The notes beneath the pieces were generated by a model. The model saw nothing but the letters and a program-made list of their open reading frames with translations. It searched no databases and had not been told where the DNA came from. Of a stretch of 64,000 bases of DNA, positions 16,247 through 26,700 are shown one piece after another. The stretch is from CAIVND01 sp035532075 (GTDB lineage: Bacteria > Actinomycetota > Acidimicrobiia > Acidimicrobiales > Bog-793), in assembly GCA_035532075.1 (NCBI GenBank), contig DATKRV010000098.1, positions 62,001 to 126,000 on the forward strand. Reading direction: 5' to 3'. The position numbers and the translations under genes are program-made. Every line of letters starts with the position of its first letter. Positions within the stretch are counted from its first letter, which is position 1.

Positions 16247-18199
16247 ATGGCGACAACGGCTGCATACGGCTCGTGGAGATCTCCGATCACAGGCGCGCTG
16301 CTGGTTGAGGACGTCATCTCACCGAACTTCATCGTCACCGATTCACACGACATCTACTGGATCGAAAGACGCCCCAGCGAGCAGGGTCGCCAGGCCATCG
16401 TCGTCATGCACGAAGACGGATCGATCGAAGACCTCCTCCCTCCTCTCTACAACGCGCGCACCCGCGCCCATGAATATGGCGGGCTGTGTTATTGCGTCGA
16501 TCGTGGCCGCGTGTTCTTTTCCAACTTCGCCGATCAGCGCATCTACTGCCGGGAACGATCGGGCGCGATCGCGCCGCTGGCGGCGACCGGAGAGACCGAT
16601 TGCACCACCCGGTATGCCGACTTCATCGTGACGAGAGATGGTGCCTCACTGATCAGCGTACGTGAGCGCCATTGGGTAAACGGCGTCGCAGGCGCGCCCG
16701 GCGTCGTCAACGACCTCGTCAGGATCCCGACCGAGGGAGAAGGTCCGATCGAGGTACTGGCGACCGGAAATGACTTCTACAGTGCGCCAAGAGTCGCACC
16801 AGATGGAAAAAAGCTCGCCTATCTCACCTGGAATCACCCGAACATGCCATGGGATGGAACCGAGCTCTACCGCGTCGATCTCGACCCGGACAACCGGCTA
16901 GGTCCAAAGGTGCTCGTCGCCGGTGGGGTGAAAGAGTCGATTAGTCAACCGCGATTTCGCCAAGACGGAGGGCTGCTCTACCTCTCGGATCGCTCAGGAT
17001 TCTGGAACCTGTATGACGAGACGGGTACGTCGCTTTTACCGATCGAGGCCGACTGTGCGGGGCCCGACTGGCAGTTTGGTCAGTCAAGTTATGCGCTATT
17101 TGACGACGACCGGATCGTCATCACCTTCGAGCGCGACGCGGCCATGCAGCTCGCGATCATCGATCACTCGAGCACACGGGATCTCCACCACCCGCTCTCC
17201 TACTTTGCCTCGCTCAATGTCGATGCCCGCGGCCGGATCGTTGCACTCGCCGGTTCAGCGGGCGATCCACTCGCGGTTGTCGCGATCGATCCAGCGAACA
17301 ATGACACCTCGGTACTGCGAAAGAGTCGCAAGATGAATATCGACCCGGGCTATATCTCGACTCCGCGACACTTCATCTTCCCGACGACCGGCGGCCTCGA
17401 GGCGCACGCGCTCTTCTACCCACCGAAGAACCGCGACTTCCAGGGGTCACCCGGAGAGCGGCCACCGCTCATCGTGCAGATCCACGGCGGTCCCACCGCC
17501 GGTACCCGCCAGCTGTTCGACCCGGAGATCCAGTACTGGACGAGCCGCGGGTTTGCCGTCGTCGATGTCGATTATGGCGGGAGCAGTGGTTACGGGCGCG
17601 CCTATCGCGAACGCCTCGAAGGTCAGTTGGGCATCGTCGATGTCGATGACTGTACCAATGCTGCACTTGCGCTCGCCGAACGGGGACGCGTCGACCGCAG
17701 ACGTCTGATCATTCACGGCGGGAGTGCCGGTGGCTATACCACGCTTGCCTGCATGACCTTTCGCGACGTGTTTGCCGTCGGTGCGAGTTACTTCGGAATC
17801 TCGGATCTTTCCGCGCTCGCAAGGGACACCCACAAGTTCGAGTCGCGCTACCTCGACAGGCTGGTCGGACCGTACCCGGAGGACGAGGCGATCTTCGCCG
17901 AGCGTTCCCCACTCTTTCACGCCCGCGAGCTGAAATGCCCGGTGATCTTTTTCCAGGGACTCGAAGATGCAATTGTCCCTCCCGTCCAGGCAGAGGAGAT
18001 GGTCGAGGCGCTGCACACCCACGGGGTCCCCGCCGCCTACATCGCCTACGAGGGCGAACAGCACGGCTTCAGAAAGCAAGCCTCGATCATCCGGTCGGTC
18101 GAAGCAGAGCTGTATTTCTATGGTCGGGTGCTTGACATCGACATTGCCGATGACATTGAACCCGTCGAAATCCGCGACGCGTCGCTGCTCATCCACTAG
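16247..18199 (+). CDS. Prolyl oligopeptidase family (S9) serine peptidase
   Basis: A 650-residue S9 peptidase. The first 390 residues or so are beta-propeller-like (repeats such as SAPRVAPDGKKLAYLTWNHPN). The C-terminal alpha/beta hydrolase has PLIVQIHGGPTAG, DVDYGGSSGYGRAYRE, the nucleophile motif GGSAGGYTT (Ser493), the acid in GLEDAIVPP and the base in GEQHGFRK. It cleaves short peptides or acyl-peptides, probably in the cytoplasm since no signal peptide is seen. The ATG at 16247 has GGGGGCG upstream; longer versions overlap the nitroreductase gene. Confidence 0.92.
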   Translation: MATTAAYGSWRSPITGALLVEDVISPNFIVTDSHDIYWIERRPSEQGRQAIVVMHEDGSIEDLLPPLYNARTRAHEYGGLCYCVDRGRVFFSNFADQRIYCRERSGAIAPLAATGETDCTTRYADFIVTRDGASLISVRERHWVNGVAGAPGVVNDLVRIPTEGEGPIEVLATGNDFYSAPRVAPDGKKLAYLTWNHPNMPWDGTELYRVDLDPDNRLGPKVLVAGGVKESISQPRFRQDGGLLYLSDRSGFWNLYDETGTSLLPIEADCAGPDWQFGQSSYALFDDDRIVITFERDAAMQLAIIDHSSTRDLHHPLSYFASLNVDARGRIVALAGSAGDPLAVVAIDPANNDTSVLRKSRKMNIDPGYISTPRHFIFPTTGGLEAHALFYPPKNRDFQGSPGERPPLIVQIHGGPTAGTRQLFDPEIQYWTSRGFAVVDVDYGGSSGYGRAYRERLEGQLGIVDVDDCTNAALALAERGRVDRRRLIIHGGSAGGYTTLACMTFRDVFAVGASYFGISDLSALARDTHKFESRYLDRLVGPYPEDEAIFAERSPLFHARELKCPVIFFQGLEDAIVPPVQAEEMVEALHTHGVPAAYIAYEGEQHGFRKQASIIRSVEAELYFYGRVLDIDIADDIEPVEIRDASLLIH

Positions 18200-18280
18200 A
18201 AGACGCCTGGCCAATCCTCGTCAGCGTTGGAGATCCTCACCTGCACCGTCTCACCAAGACGCGTTGAGTAACGTCGTGTC

Positions 18281-18904
18281 ATGCGCTACCGCGGGATCGT
18301 CCTCTTGCTGTTCTTTGCCCTGTGTCTGGCGATCACGATCGTCGCGTTTCCGGGCCATGCGAATCACAGCGCCTCGTCAACGACCAAAAGAGTGCCGTCC
18401 AAGGCCGCTCGCGTCACCCGACCGAGTACGACGACAACGACGATCTCCCCAGGCGATCTTCCACAGACAAAGACCTTTCCGAATCCAAAGGACCCGGTCT
18501 TCATCGGGCACATGCGCGAACTCGTCGCCGCAATCGCAGGCGACCGGCCAAAACTTGCCCTCGATGCCTTCTTTCCCCTTGCGGCCTACATCCAGGTGAA
18601 GGCGATAGCCGACCCGGTCACGGACTGGCATGTCCGGCTCATCGCCAACTACGCGATCGATATCGGCCTCGCCCACAGACAGCTCGGCCCCGACGCGAGC
18701 GCGGCGAAATTCAAGTCCGTGGCGGTGGGAGCCGGGGCGACATGGATCAAGCCCGGTGTCGAACTCAACAAAGGTTCGTACTGGCGCGTCTATGGCACCG
18801 TCGTCTACTGCAAGGTCGGTTCCGCGACACGCTATTTTGTCGTCACTTCGATGATCTCCTGGCGCGGTGAATGGTATGTCGTTCATCTCGGAGCAATCCG
18901 CTAA
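18281..18904 (+). CDS. Secreted or membrane-anchored protein, unknown function
   Basis: 207 residues. A hydrophobic N-terminus (about residues 4-24, YRGIVLLLFFALCLAITIVAF) acts as signal or anchor, followed by a Ser/Thr/Lys-rich linker up to about residue 60. The folded part (HMRELVAAIAGDRPKLALDAFFPLAAYIQVKAI onward) ends with SYWRVYGTVVYCKVG and SMISWRGEWYVVHLGAIR. The Trp-rich SWRGEWYVVHL ending resembles small extracellular domains of unknown function in actinobacteria. No catalytic motif is recognised. It stands alone, 81 bases after the peptidase gene. Confidence 0.7.
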   Translation: MRYRGIVLLLFFALCLAITIVAFPGHANHSASSTTKRVPSKAARVTRPSTTTTTISPGDLPQTKTFPNPKDPVFIGHMRELVAAIAGDRPKLALDAFFPLAAYIQVKAIADPVTDWHVRLIANYAIDIGLAHRQLGPDASAAKFKSVAVGAGATWIKPGVELNKGSYWRVYGTVVYCKVGSATRYFVVTSMISWRGEWYVVHLGAIR

Positions 18905-19052
18905 CCAGGGCGCGACGCGAAAACATCTCGCCAGATATCGCATTTTGGCGAACACGATGCACCGGTTCCGTGATCCGGTAGGTGCGCAGGTAACCACGTG
19001 CTCCACAGTGGACGGACAGCATTTCCGTCGTCTCGTCACCCACGGAGGAACC

Positions 19053-19718
19053 ATGACCCAGACCCTCGATGGAATCATCTTCGGCGCCAGTCTCAGGCTC
19101 GAACCATATCCCGACCCGGTCGTTGAATCACTCGGCCACGATCCACGATCTACCTATGTGGAACGGTTCTGGCTCCCGGTGCTTGGCCCGTCGACAACAC
19201 TTCTCCTGCGCCTTTTCGTCGACAGACTCGAGGGCTCACCAAAGGGTGTCGACGTTGACGTCGCGGAGAGCGCTCGCGCGCTTGGCCTTGGCGAGCGACG
19301 GGGTCGCCACGGTCCCTTTCTCCGTTCGGTCGCACGCGCGATCGACTTCGACATGGTGCGCTACCTTCGACCCGGCGCAATTGGTGTGCGTCGGAGCCTT
19401 CCCTCGTTGTCGAGCCGAAACATTGCACGTCTCCCCGATTCGCTCCAGCGCGAACACGCGCAGGTGATTCGACAGGCGGGCGCCACCACCGACCTCATGG
19501 TACGAAGGGGCCGGCAACTCGCCCTGAGTCTGCTCGCGCTCGGAGAGAGCACCGGGGACACTCAACGACAGCTGACGCGGTGGAGTTTTGACGAGAGGTT
19601 CGCGCACGAATGCACGCGATGGGCGGCACGAGAACTCGATGACCACAACGGCCACATTTCGCAGGCCACCACACATCTCGCTCGCCTCGAAGGCCGTCGC
19701 ACATCTGTCGGCTCATGA
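19053..19718 (+). CDS. Conserved actinobacterial protein, possible winged-helix fold, unknown function
   Basis: 221 residues. The ATG at 19053 has a strong GGAGGAA ribosome-binding site; upstream in-frame sequence overlaps the preceding gene and is a shadow. The conserved core STYVERFWLPVLGPSTTLLLRLFVDRLE, DVDVAESARALGLGER and FLRSVARAIDFDMVRYL resembles a winged-helix layout seen in actinobacterial proteins of unknown function. The C-terminal 70 residues are helical and charged. I cannot give it a reaction. A DNA-binding role is only a guess. Confidence 0.68.
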   Translation: MTQTLDGIIFGASLRLEPYPDPVVESLGHDPRSTYVERFWLPVLGPSTTLLLRLFVDRLEGSPKGVDVDVAESARALGLGERRGRHGPFLRSVARAIDFDMVRYLRPGAIGVRRSLPSLSSRNIARLPDSLQREHAQVIRQAGATTDLMVRRGRQLALSLLALGESTGDTQRQLTRWSFDERFAHECTRWAARELDDHNGHISQATTHLARLEGRRTSVGS

Positions 19719-19981
19719 CCTCTGACGCTCTTCGAGAGCACTGTCGAAAAGATCTCAATCGAGCTGCTTGGACACCTTGACGTCGCCGCGGTGAGCGTCA
19801 CGGCTCAGATATGGTGGAGACACCGGGCCGGCCCACCGTCGAGGGTCTGGCATGACGAAAGGCGCGGAGGTCTCATGCAAGAGCGCGGCAAATCTCGGGA
19901 TGTCAGAGTTCACATGTCGCGACCAGGGCTGCGCACCTGGAATCTCCACATTCTCGAAACGACGCGATCCAGACGGATTCC

Positions 19982-21481
19982 ATGCTGACCCATTCTGTCC
20001 AGGCCCACCGCTCCTTCGAACGTCTCGCGCGAGAACAACAGCTCGCCTGGGCGATCGCCGAGGTCGCGACGGATCGCGTTGGCATCGATGACGATGTCAC
20101 CGAGATGATCCTCAACCGGGTGATCGACAATGCCGGAGTCGCTGCAGCATCGCTCACCCACCGCTCGGTTGCAAATGCGCGCGCCCAGGCTCTTCGCCAC
20201 CCGTACGCGCCTGGTTCCACCGTGTTTGGCTGCGCACGAGAGACGCGCGTCTCCCCCGAATGGGCGGCGTGGGCTAATGGTGTCGCCGTGCGCGAACTCG
20301 ACTTCCACGACACCTTCCTTTCGCGCGAGTATGCGCATCCCGGTGACAACATCCCCGCCATCCTCGCGGTCGCGCAACACGTCGGCGCCTCCGGCAACGC
20401 CTTGATCCGGGCGATCGCGACGGCCTATGAGATCCAGGTCGATCTCTCCCGCGCAATCAGCCTGCATGAGCACAAGATCGATCATGTCGCGCACCTCGGG
20501 CCATCGGTCGCGGCAGGACTCGGTACCCTGCTCGGACTCGACACCGAGACCATCTTCCAGGCGGTCGGGCAGGCACTGCATCTGACCACGTCGACACGTC
20601 AATCGAGAAAGGGCGAGATCTCCTCGTGGAAGGCCTACGCGCCCGCGTTCGCGGCCAAGGTCGCGATCGAGGCGATCGACCGGACAATGCGCGGAGAGGG
20701 CTCCCCCTCTCCGATCTACGAGGGAGAGGACGGTGTCATCGCCCAGCTCCTCGGGGGCCCATCTCAGGTCTACGAGGTCAGCCTGCCCGAACCCGGCGAA
20801 TCCAAGCGCGCGATTCTTGACACCTATACAAAGGAGTACTCCGCGGAATATCAGGCCCAGGCACTGATCGACCTCGCCCTGCGGCTCAGACAGCGCATTC
20901 CCGACCTCTCCCGGATCGAAACGATCACCATCTCCACCAGCCATCACACGCACCACGTGATTGGAACGGGAGCAAATGATCCCCAGAAACTAGATCCCAA
21001 TGCCTCGCGCGAGACACTTGATCATTCGATCATGTACATCTTTGCGGTCGCCCTTGAAGACGGCGCGTGGAATGAGGAGGCCTCCTATGCGCGTGAGCGA
21101 ACTCATCGACCTTCGACCATTGCGCTGTGGCACAAGATCAAGACCGTCGAAGAGGCTGAATGGACGAGGAGATACCTTTCGACCGACCCCTCCGAGCAGG
21201 CCTTCGGGGGGCGCGTCACGGTCACGCTGCAAGACAAGAGCTTGATCGTTGACGAGATCGCGGTCGCGGATGCGCACCCTTTCGGGCGGCGACCCTTTGA
21301 TCGCGCACAGTACATTGCGAAATTCAAACGACTTGCTTCGACGCTCGTCGAAGAACGCGAGCAGAACCGCTTCCTCTTTGTTGTCGGGCATCTTCCCCTG
21401 TGTTCTCCGGACGAACTCGCCAACTGCACATTCAGTGTCAAAGATTGCGAGTCGATGACCCCCAAGGGAGGGCTGTTCTGA
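19982..21481 (+). CDS. prpD: 2-methylcitrate dehydratase (MmgE/PrpD family)
   Basis: 499 residues of the MmgE/PrpD family, which dehydrates 2-methylcitrate to 2-methyl-cis-aconitate in the methylcitrate cycle. Visible landmarks are RVIDNAGVAAASL, NGVAVRELDFHDTFLSREYAHPGDNIPAILA, TAYEIQVDLSRAI, HKIDHVAHLGPSVAAGLG, GQALHLTTSTRQSRKGEISSWKAYAPAFAA and THHVIGTGANDPQKLDP. It is first in a tight prpD-prpB-prpC operon; its stop overlaps the prpB start (TGATG). The 263 bases upstream should hold the operon promoter but I see no clear element. Confidence 0.95.
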   Translation: MLTHSVQAHRSFERLAREQQLAWAIAEVATDRVGIDDDVTEMILNRVIDNAGVAAASLTHRSVANARAQALRHPYAPGSTVFGCARETRVSPEWAAWANGVAVRELDFHDTFLSREYAHPGDNIPAILAVAQHVGASGNALIRAIATAYEIQVDLSRAISLHEHKIDHVAHLGPSVAAGLGTLLGLDTETIFQAVGQALHLTTSTRQSRKGEISSWKAYAPAFAAKVAIEAIDRTMRGEGSPSPIYEGEDGVIAQLLGGPSQVYEVSLPEPGESKRAILDTYTKEYSAEYQAQALIDLALRLRQRIPDLSRIETITISTSHHTHHVIGTGANDPQKLDPNASRETLDHSIMYIFAVALEDGAWNEEASYARERTHRPSTIALWHKIKTVEEAEWTRRYLSTDPSEQAFGGRVTVTLQDKSLIVDEIAVADAHPFGRRPFDRAQYIAKFKRLASTLVEEREQNRFLFVVGHLPLCSPDELANCTFSVKDCESMTPKGGLF

Positions 21482-22377
21482 TGCTCAACACCACGACAAC
21501 CGCGAACGAACGTCGCAGGAGATTTCGCAAGGATCTCGCCTCGGGCGAGTTGTTGCGACTGCCCGGAGCATTCAACGCGCTCTCCGCGGTTGTGATCGAA
21601 CGAACGGGATTCGAAGGCATCTACCTCTCCGGCGCGGTGCTCTCTGCCTCGCTCGCACTTCCGGATATCGGCCTCACCACCCTCTCCGAAGTTGCCGGTC
21701 GCGGAAGAGAGATCGCCCGTGTCAGCTCGCTCCCAACCCTGATCGATGCCGACACCGGGTTTGGAGAACCGCTCAACGTCGCCCGCACGATCCAGACCCT
21801 CGAGGATGCTGGTCTCTCGGGGTGTCACCTCGAAGACCAGGTAAACCCGAAACGCTGTGGACACCTCGACGGCAAAAGCATCGTCTCGACATCCGAGATG
21901 GCGCGACGCATCGCGGCAGCGGCCGGTGCGAGGCGCGACGCAGACTTCGTCATCTGTGCGCGCTCCGATGCACGGGCGAACGAGGGGCTCGAAGCAACGA
22001 TCGAACGTGCCAAGGCCTATGTGGATGCCGGAGCGGACATGCTCTTTCCCGAGGCACTCGAAGATCTCCGGGAGTTCGAGCAGTTCCGCAACGCGTTTGA
22101 GGTACCGGTGATGGCAAACATGACTGAGTTCGGCAAATCCGAGCTACTTGACGAGAAGACACTTCATTCGATCGGCATCAATCTCGTCATCTACCCGGTC
22201 ACCCTGCTCCGTCTGGCGATGCGAGCCACGCAGCGTGGGCTCGAAGTTCTTGCGCGCGAGGGAACCCAGCGCTCACTCGTCCCTGAGATGCAGACTCGGG
22301 AGAGCCTCTACGAACTCCTCGACTACGAGGCATACACCGAGTTCGACCTGTCGATACTCGAGCAAGGAGGTACGTGA
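21481..22377 (+). CDS. prpB: Methylisocitrate lyase
   Basis: Cleaves 2-methylisocitrate to pyruvate and succinate. The 298-residue TIM-barrel protein has GAFNALSAVVIERTGFEGIYLSG, PTLIDADTGFGEPLNVARTI, the active-site segment LEDQVNPKRCGHLDGK with the catalytic Cys, FVICARSDARA and GADMLFPEAL. The ATG at 21481 overlaps the prpD stop by one base. A longer in-frame version starting inside prpD is a shadow. Confidence 0.96.
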   Translation: MLNTTTTANERRRRFRKDLASGELLRLPGAFNALSAVVIERTGFEGIYLSGAVLSASLALPDIGLTTLSEVAGRGREIARVSSLPTLIDADTGFGEPLNVARTIQTLEDAGLSGCHLEDQVNPKRCGHLDGKSIVSTSEMARRIAAAAGARRDADFVICARSDARANEGLEATIERAKAYVDAGADMLFPEALEDLREFEQFRNAFEVPVMANMTEFGKSELLDEKTLHSIGINLVIYPVTLLRLAMRATQRGLEVLAREGTQRSLVPEMQTRESLYELLDYEAYTEFDLSILEQGGT

Positions 22378-22378
22378 G

Positions 22379-23527
22379 ATGACCAACGAGACATCACCAG
22401 AGGACGGTACAGTCCGGCGCGGCCTCGAGGGCGTGATAGCCGACACCACCGCGATCTCGATGGTCGACGAGGCGACGAACTCGCTGTTGTATCACGGCTA
22501 TCCCGTACAAGAACTCGCGAAGTACTGCTCGTTCGAGGAGGTTGCCTACCTCATCTGGTTCGGAGAACTTCCCGGCCAGGAGGAGCTCTTGGCCTTTGAA
22601 AAACACGAACGCGAACAGCGCGAACTTCCCGATGAACTCACCTCGATGCTTTTGGAACTCCCGTCAACGTGTCATCCGATGGATGTGCTCCGCACTGCGG
22701 TGAGCTGCCTTGGCGCCTTCGACCCCGAAGAGGACAACAACGACGTCAGGGCGAATCTCGACAAATCACTCAACCTGATGGCCAAACTTCCGACAGTTGT
22801 CGCGGCCGAACAGCGCCGACGACACGGAAAGGACCCGATTGCGCCGCGGAGTGATCTCGGGTTTGCAGCAAACTTCCTCAATATGTGCTTCGACGAGACT
22901 CCGACGGATGCTACCGTGCGCGCGCTCGATATCTCGCTCATTCTCTATGCCGAACACAGCTTCAACGCTTCGACCTTTGCCGCGCGCGTGATCATCTCCA
23001 CGCTCTCGGACATCTACTCGTCGATTGTTGGAGCAATCGGTGCGCTCAAGGGACCGCTCCATGGAGGTGCCAACGAGGCTGTCATGCGCATGTTGGATGA
23101 GATTGGCTCTGCCGACCGGGTCGACGCATGGCTCGACGAGATGTTCGCCACCCATCGGCTCGTAATGGGCTTTGGACATCGCGTCTACAAGCACGGGGAC
23201 TCGCGTGTGCCGACGATGCACGATGCGTTGTTGGAGATCTCGAAGAACTACGAGAGTGACGGCCTCATCGCGCTCTATGAGCGGCTTCAACAGGCGATGC
23301 TCGAGCGGAGGGGAATCCACCCGAATCTCGACTTCCCGAGCGGGCCGGCATATCACCTGATGGGGTTCGACACCGCCATATTCACACCGATCTTCGTCAT
23401 CAGCAGGATCACCGGATGGACGGCTCACGTCATCGAACAGCTCAGCGCGAACGCACTGATCCGCCCTCTCAGCTCCTATGTCGGACACGGACCGCGAAAG
23501 GTCATCCCGATTCTCGACCGCGCCTGA
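22379..23527 (+). CDS. prpC: 2-methylcitrate synthase (citrate synthase family)
   Basis: Condenses propionyl-CoA with oxaloacetate. The 382-residue protein is a short type II-like citrate synthase: RRGLEGVIADTTAISMVD, LLYHGYPVQELA, FGELPGQEEL, LYAEHSFNASTFAARV with a catalytic His, GALKGPLHGGANEAVM, LVMGFGHRVYKHGDSR with the second catalytic His, and the Asp region NLDFPSGPAYHLMGFD. The ATG at 22379 has AAGGAGG just upstream and is one base after the prpB stop. The operon context favours methylcitrate over citrate synthase activity. Confidence 0.95.
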   Translation: MTNETSPEDGTVRRGLEGVIADTTAISMVDEATNSLLYHGYPVQELAKYCSFEEVAYLIWFGELPGQEELLAFEKHEREQRELPDELTSMLLELPSTCHPMDVLRTAVSCLGAFDPEEDNNDVRANLDKSLNLMAKLPTVVAAEQRRRHGKDPIAPRSDLGFAANFLNMCFDETPTDATVRALDISLILYAEHSFNASTFAARVIISTLSDIYSSIVGAIGALKGPLHGGANEAVMRMLDEIGSADRVDAWLDEMFATHRLVMGFGHRVYKHGDSRVPTMHDALLEISKNYESDGLIALYERLQQAMLERRGIHPNLDFPSGPAYHLMGFDTAIFTPIFVISRITGWTAHVIEQLSANALIRPLSSYVGHGPRKVIPILDRA

Positions 23528-23717
23528 CTCTTACGATCGGTATGCGTTGTGCCGATTGGCACTTCGACCGCTCCGTCGCTATATGACCGGCATCTCTCGA
23601 AGGCTGGTTCGAACGCACCCGCGTCGTCGTGATTTGATGCCGATTTCTCTTCGGTGAGGATGAGGACCCAGGCGTTCGGCAATAGATGCAATCGGTTCGC
23701 CGGTAACCTAGGGCGAT

Positions 23718-26700
23718 ATGTCTTCCTATCTTGATCTCGTCAAAGAGCGTGTGGTGATCTTTGATGGAGCACTCGGCACGAACATCCAGCTGCTCGGCCT
23801 TGGGCCCGACGACTTTGGCGGACCCGCATACGAGGGCTGCAACGAGATCCTCGTTGCAACGCGTCCCGACCTCGTCAGCAACTTGCATCGAAGCTTTCTC
23901 GAGGTCGGAGTCGATGTCATCGAGACAAATTCATTTGGCACACTTTCGGTGGTGCTCGCAGAATATGGAATCGCAGACCGTGCCTACGAACTCGCGCTCC
24001 GATCTGCCGAGCTTGCCCGCGAGGTTGCCGACGAATTCTTGACGCCCGAGCGCAGACGCTATGTTGCCGGCTCAATCGGACCCTCGACCAAGGCGCCCTC
24101 GCTCGGACAGGTCACCTTTGCCGAACTGCGCGATTCCTATGAGACCCAGGCACGCGGGCTGCTCGATGGTGGAGTCGACCTCATCGTCATCGAAACCGCG
24201 TTTGATCTTCTCGGCGCGAAAGCGGCAATGATCGCAAGCCGTCGCGCAATGAGCGCGACAGGTCGACAGGTACCACTTCAGGTGCAAGTCACGATCGAAC
24301 TGACCGGGAGAATGCTGCCGGGTACCGAAATCGCAGCCGCACTCTGCGCGATCGACGCGATGCGACCTGATGTCCTCGGACTCAACTGTGCGACCGGTCC
24401 GGAGGAGATGTACGAACCACTCCGCTACCTTTCTGAGCACTCGCGCATTCCAATCGCCACGCAACCGAACGCGGGCCTCCCCTCGGTTGTCAATGGCAAG
24501 ATGCACTACGACCTCACGCCGGATCAACTTGCCGACCACCTGTACAACTTCGTCAACGAACTCGGTATCTCGATCATCGGAGGATGCTGCGGTACAACTC
24601 CCGAGCACCTGGCAAAGGTGATCGAGAGATGCCAGGGACTCAGGCCAAAACGGCGCGAACCCGTCCACGAGCCCGGAGCCGCCTCGCTCTACAGCTTCAC
24701 TCCCTTTGCCCAAGACCTGTCGTTTCTTTCCATCGGCGAGCGCACGAACGCGAACGGCTCACTGAAATTTCGCAAAGCCATGCTTGAGGGAGATTTCGAT
24801 ACCACCACCGCGATGGCCAAGGATCAGATCAAAGAGGGTTCACACATGATCGACGTTTGTGTCGATTACACCGGTGCCGATGGAATTCAGGACATGGGAG
24901 AGGTCATCAGCCGCCTCGCCACGCAGTCGAGCGTCCCGATCGTGATCGACTCCACCGAGGCTCCAGTCGTCAGAACCGCGCTCGAGTGGATCGGCGGCCG
25001 CGCGGTGCTCAACTCGGTAAACCTCGAAGATGGCGATGCCGAAGGAACGCGTCTCGATCAGTTCCTCTCGCTTGCGAGAGAGCATGGCGCTGCCGTGATC
25101 TGCACCTGTATCGACGAAGAGGGCCAGGCACGTACCGCGGCGTGGAAACTCCGTGCAGCCAAGGCGATCGCCGATCTCGCAATCAACCGCTATGGACTCG
25201 AGGCCTCGGACCTCTTCTTCGATGCACTTGCTCTGCCACTATCGACCGGTCTCGAAGAGAGTCGCAGGGACGGCATCGAGACGATCGAGGGGATCCGGTC
25301 GATCAAACGCGAACTCCCGGGCGCGTACACCGTGCTCGGTCTCTCGAACGTCTCGTTCGGCCTCTCCCCCGCCTCGAGAGTCGCGCTGAATTCGGTCTTT
25401 TTGCACGAGTGTGTCGAGGCGGGCCTCGATGCCGCGATCGTCCATGCCGCGCGCATTGTTCCACTGAATCGCATCGAATCCGAAATTCGCGAGATCTGCC
25501 TCGATCTCATCTACGACCGTCGTCGCGAGGGCTATGACCCATTGCAGGCACTCATCGCCAAGTTCGAGGGGGTCTCGAGTGCGACAAGAGAACGCGAGGA
25601 CACAAGCGACTGGACGATCGAACGTCGTCTCTCGCAGCGCATCATCGACGGCGATCGCAATGGTCTCGAAGACGAACTCGAAGAGGCCCTGAAGAGTTAC
25701 GCCGCGCTTGAGATCGTCAACAATGTCCTGCTCGAGGGCATGAAGGTCGTCGGTGAACTGTTCGCCAGCGGCGAAATGCAGCTGCCGTTTGTCCTTCAGT
25801 CGGCGGAGACGATGAAATCGGCTGTTGCCTATCTCGAGCCGCACATGGAGCGCAGCGACGACACGGGAGGACGCGGACGGATCGTCCTCGCGACGGTTAA
25901 GGGCGATGTTCACGACATCGGCAAGAACCTCGTCGACATCATCTTCACCAACAACGGATACGAGGTCTACAACCTCGGCATCAAAGTTGGCATCAACGAG
26001 ATGCTCGAGAAAGCGCACGAGGTGAACGCGGATGTGATCGGAATGAGCGGACTGCTCGTCAAATCTACGCTGATCATGCGCGAGAACCTCGAGGAACTCA
26101 ACCGCAGGGGCGATCACGGGATCCCAGTACTCCTCGGAGGGGCGGCACTGACGCGAAGTTACGTCGAACGCGATTTGCGGGGGATCTACAAGGGCAAGGT
26201 CTTTTACGGCAAGGATGCCTTCGAGGGTCTTTCGACGATCCAGCGCCTGATGGAGATCAAGGAGTCCGGCATCGACGACCCCGACTTCGGAACGGTGCCA
26301 AGCGGTCGCGTGCTTCCCAAGCGAAACAGCGAACGGCTCGCAGAGATCGACCTCGCTACACTTCCGAGCCGATCGCCAGAGGTCACCTTGGAAAATCCCG
26401 TGTTCGTTCCGCCATTCGTCGGTGCGAGAGTCGCGAAGGGACTTCCGCTTGACGACATTGTCTCGTATCTCAACGAGACCGCGTTGTTCCGCAACCAATG
26501 GGGCTATCGCCCAGTCGACGGCGAATCCGACACGGAGTTCAAAGAGCGCGTACGGGCCGAGCTCCGACAGCGCCTTGACGAGGCAAAGTCCACAGACGTC
26601 TTGGTGCCCCAGGTCGTATGGGGCTACTTTCCGGCGAACTCGGTCAGCAACGACCTGATCATCTATTCAGACACGGATCGCTCGCAAGAGTTGACCCGTT

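Noticed and set aside
19719..19981. Short frames between the winged-helix-like gene and prpD
   Set aside because: Frames are Arg-rich without start signals; the region more likely holds the prp promoter.
23600..23625. GGTTCGAAC-like sequence resembling a tRNA T-arm upstream of metH
   Set aside because: No acceptor stem, anticodon arm or CCA end can be built around it. I found no tRNA in the window.
23528..23717. Possible cobalamin or SAM riboswitch before metH
   Set aside because: Only a short GTGCC-GATT-GGCAC hairpin is visible; no B12-box or SAM-box core is present.
25239..26498. 419-codon frame on the minus strand
   Set aside because: Antisense to metH, whose domains are continuous through this stretch.
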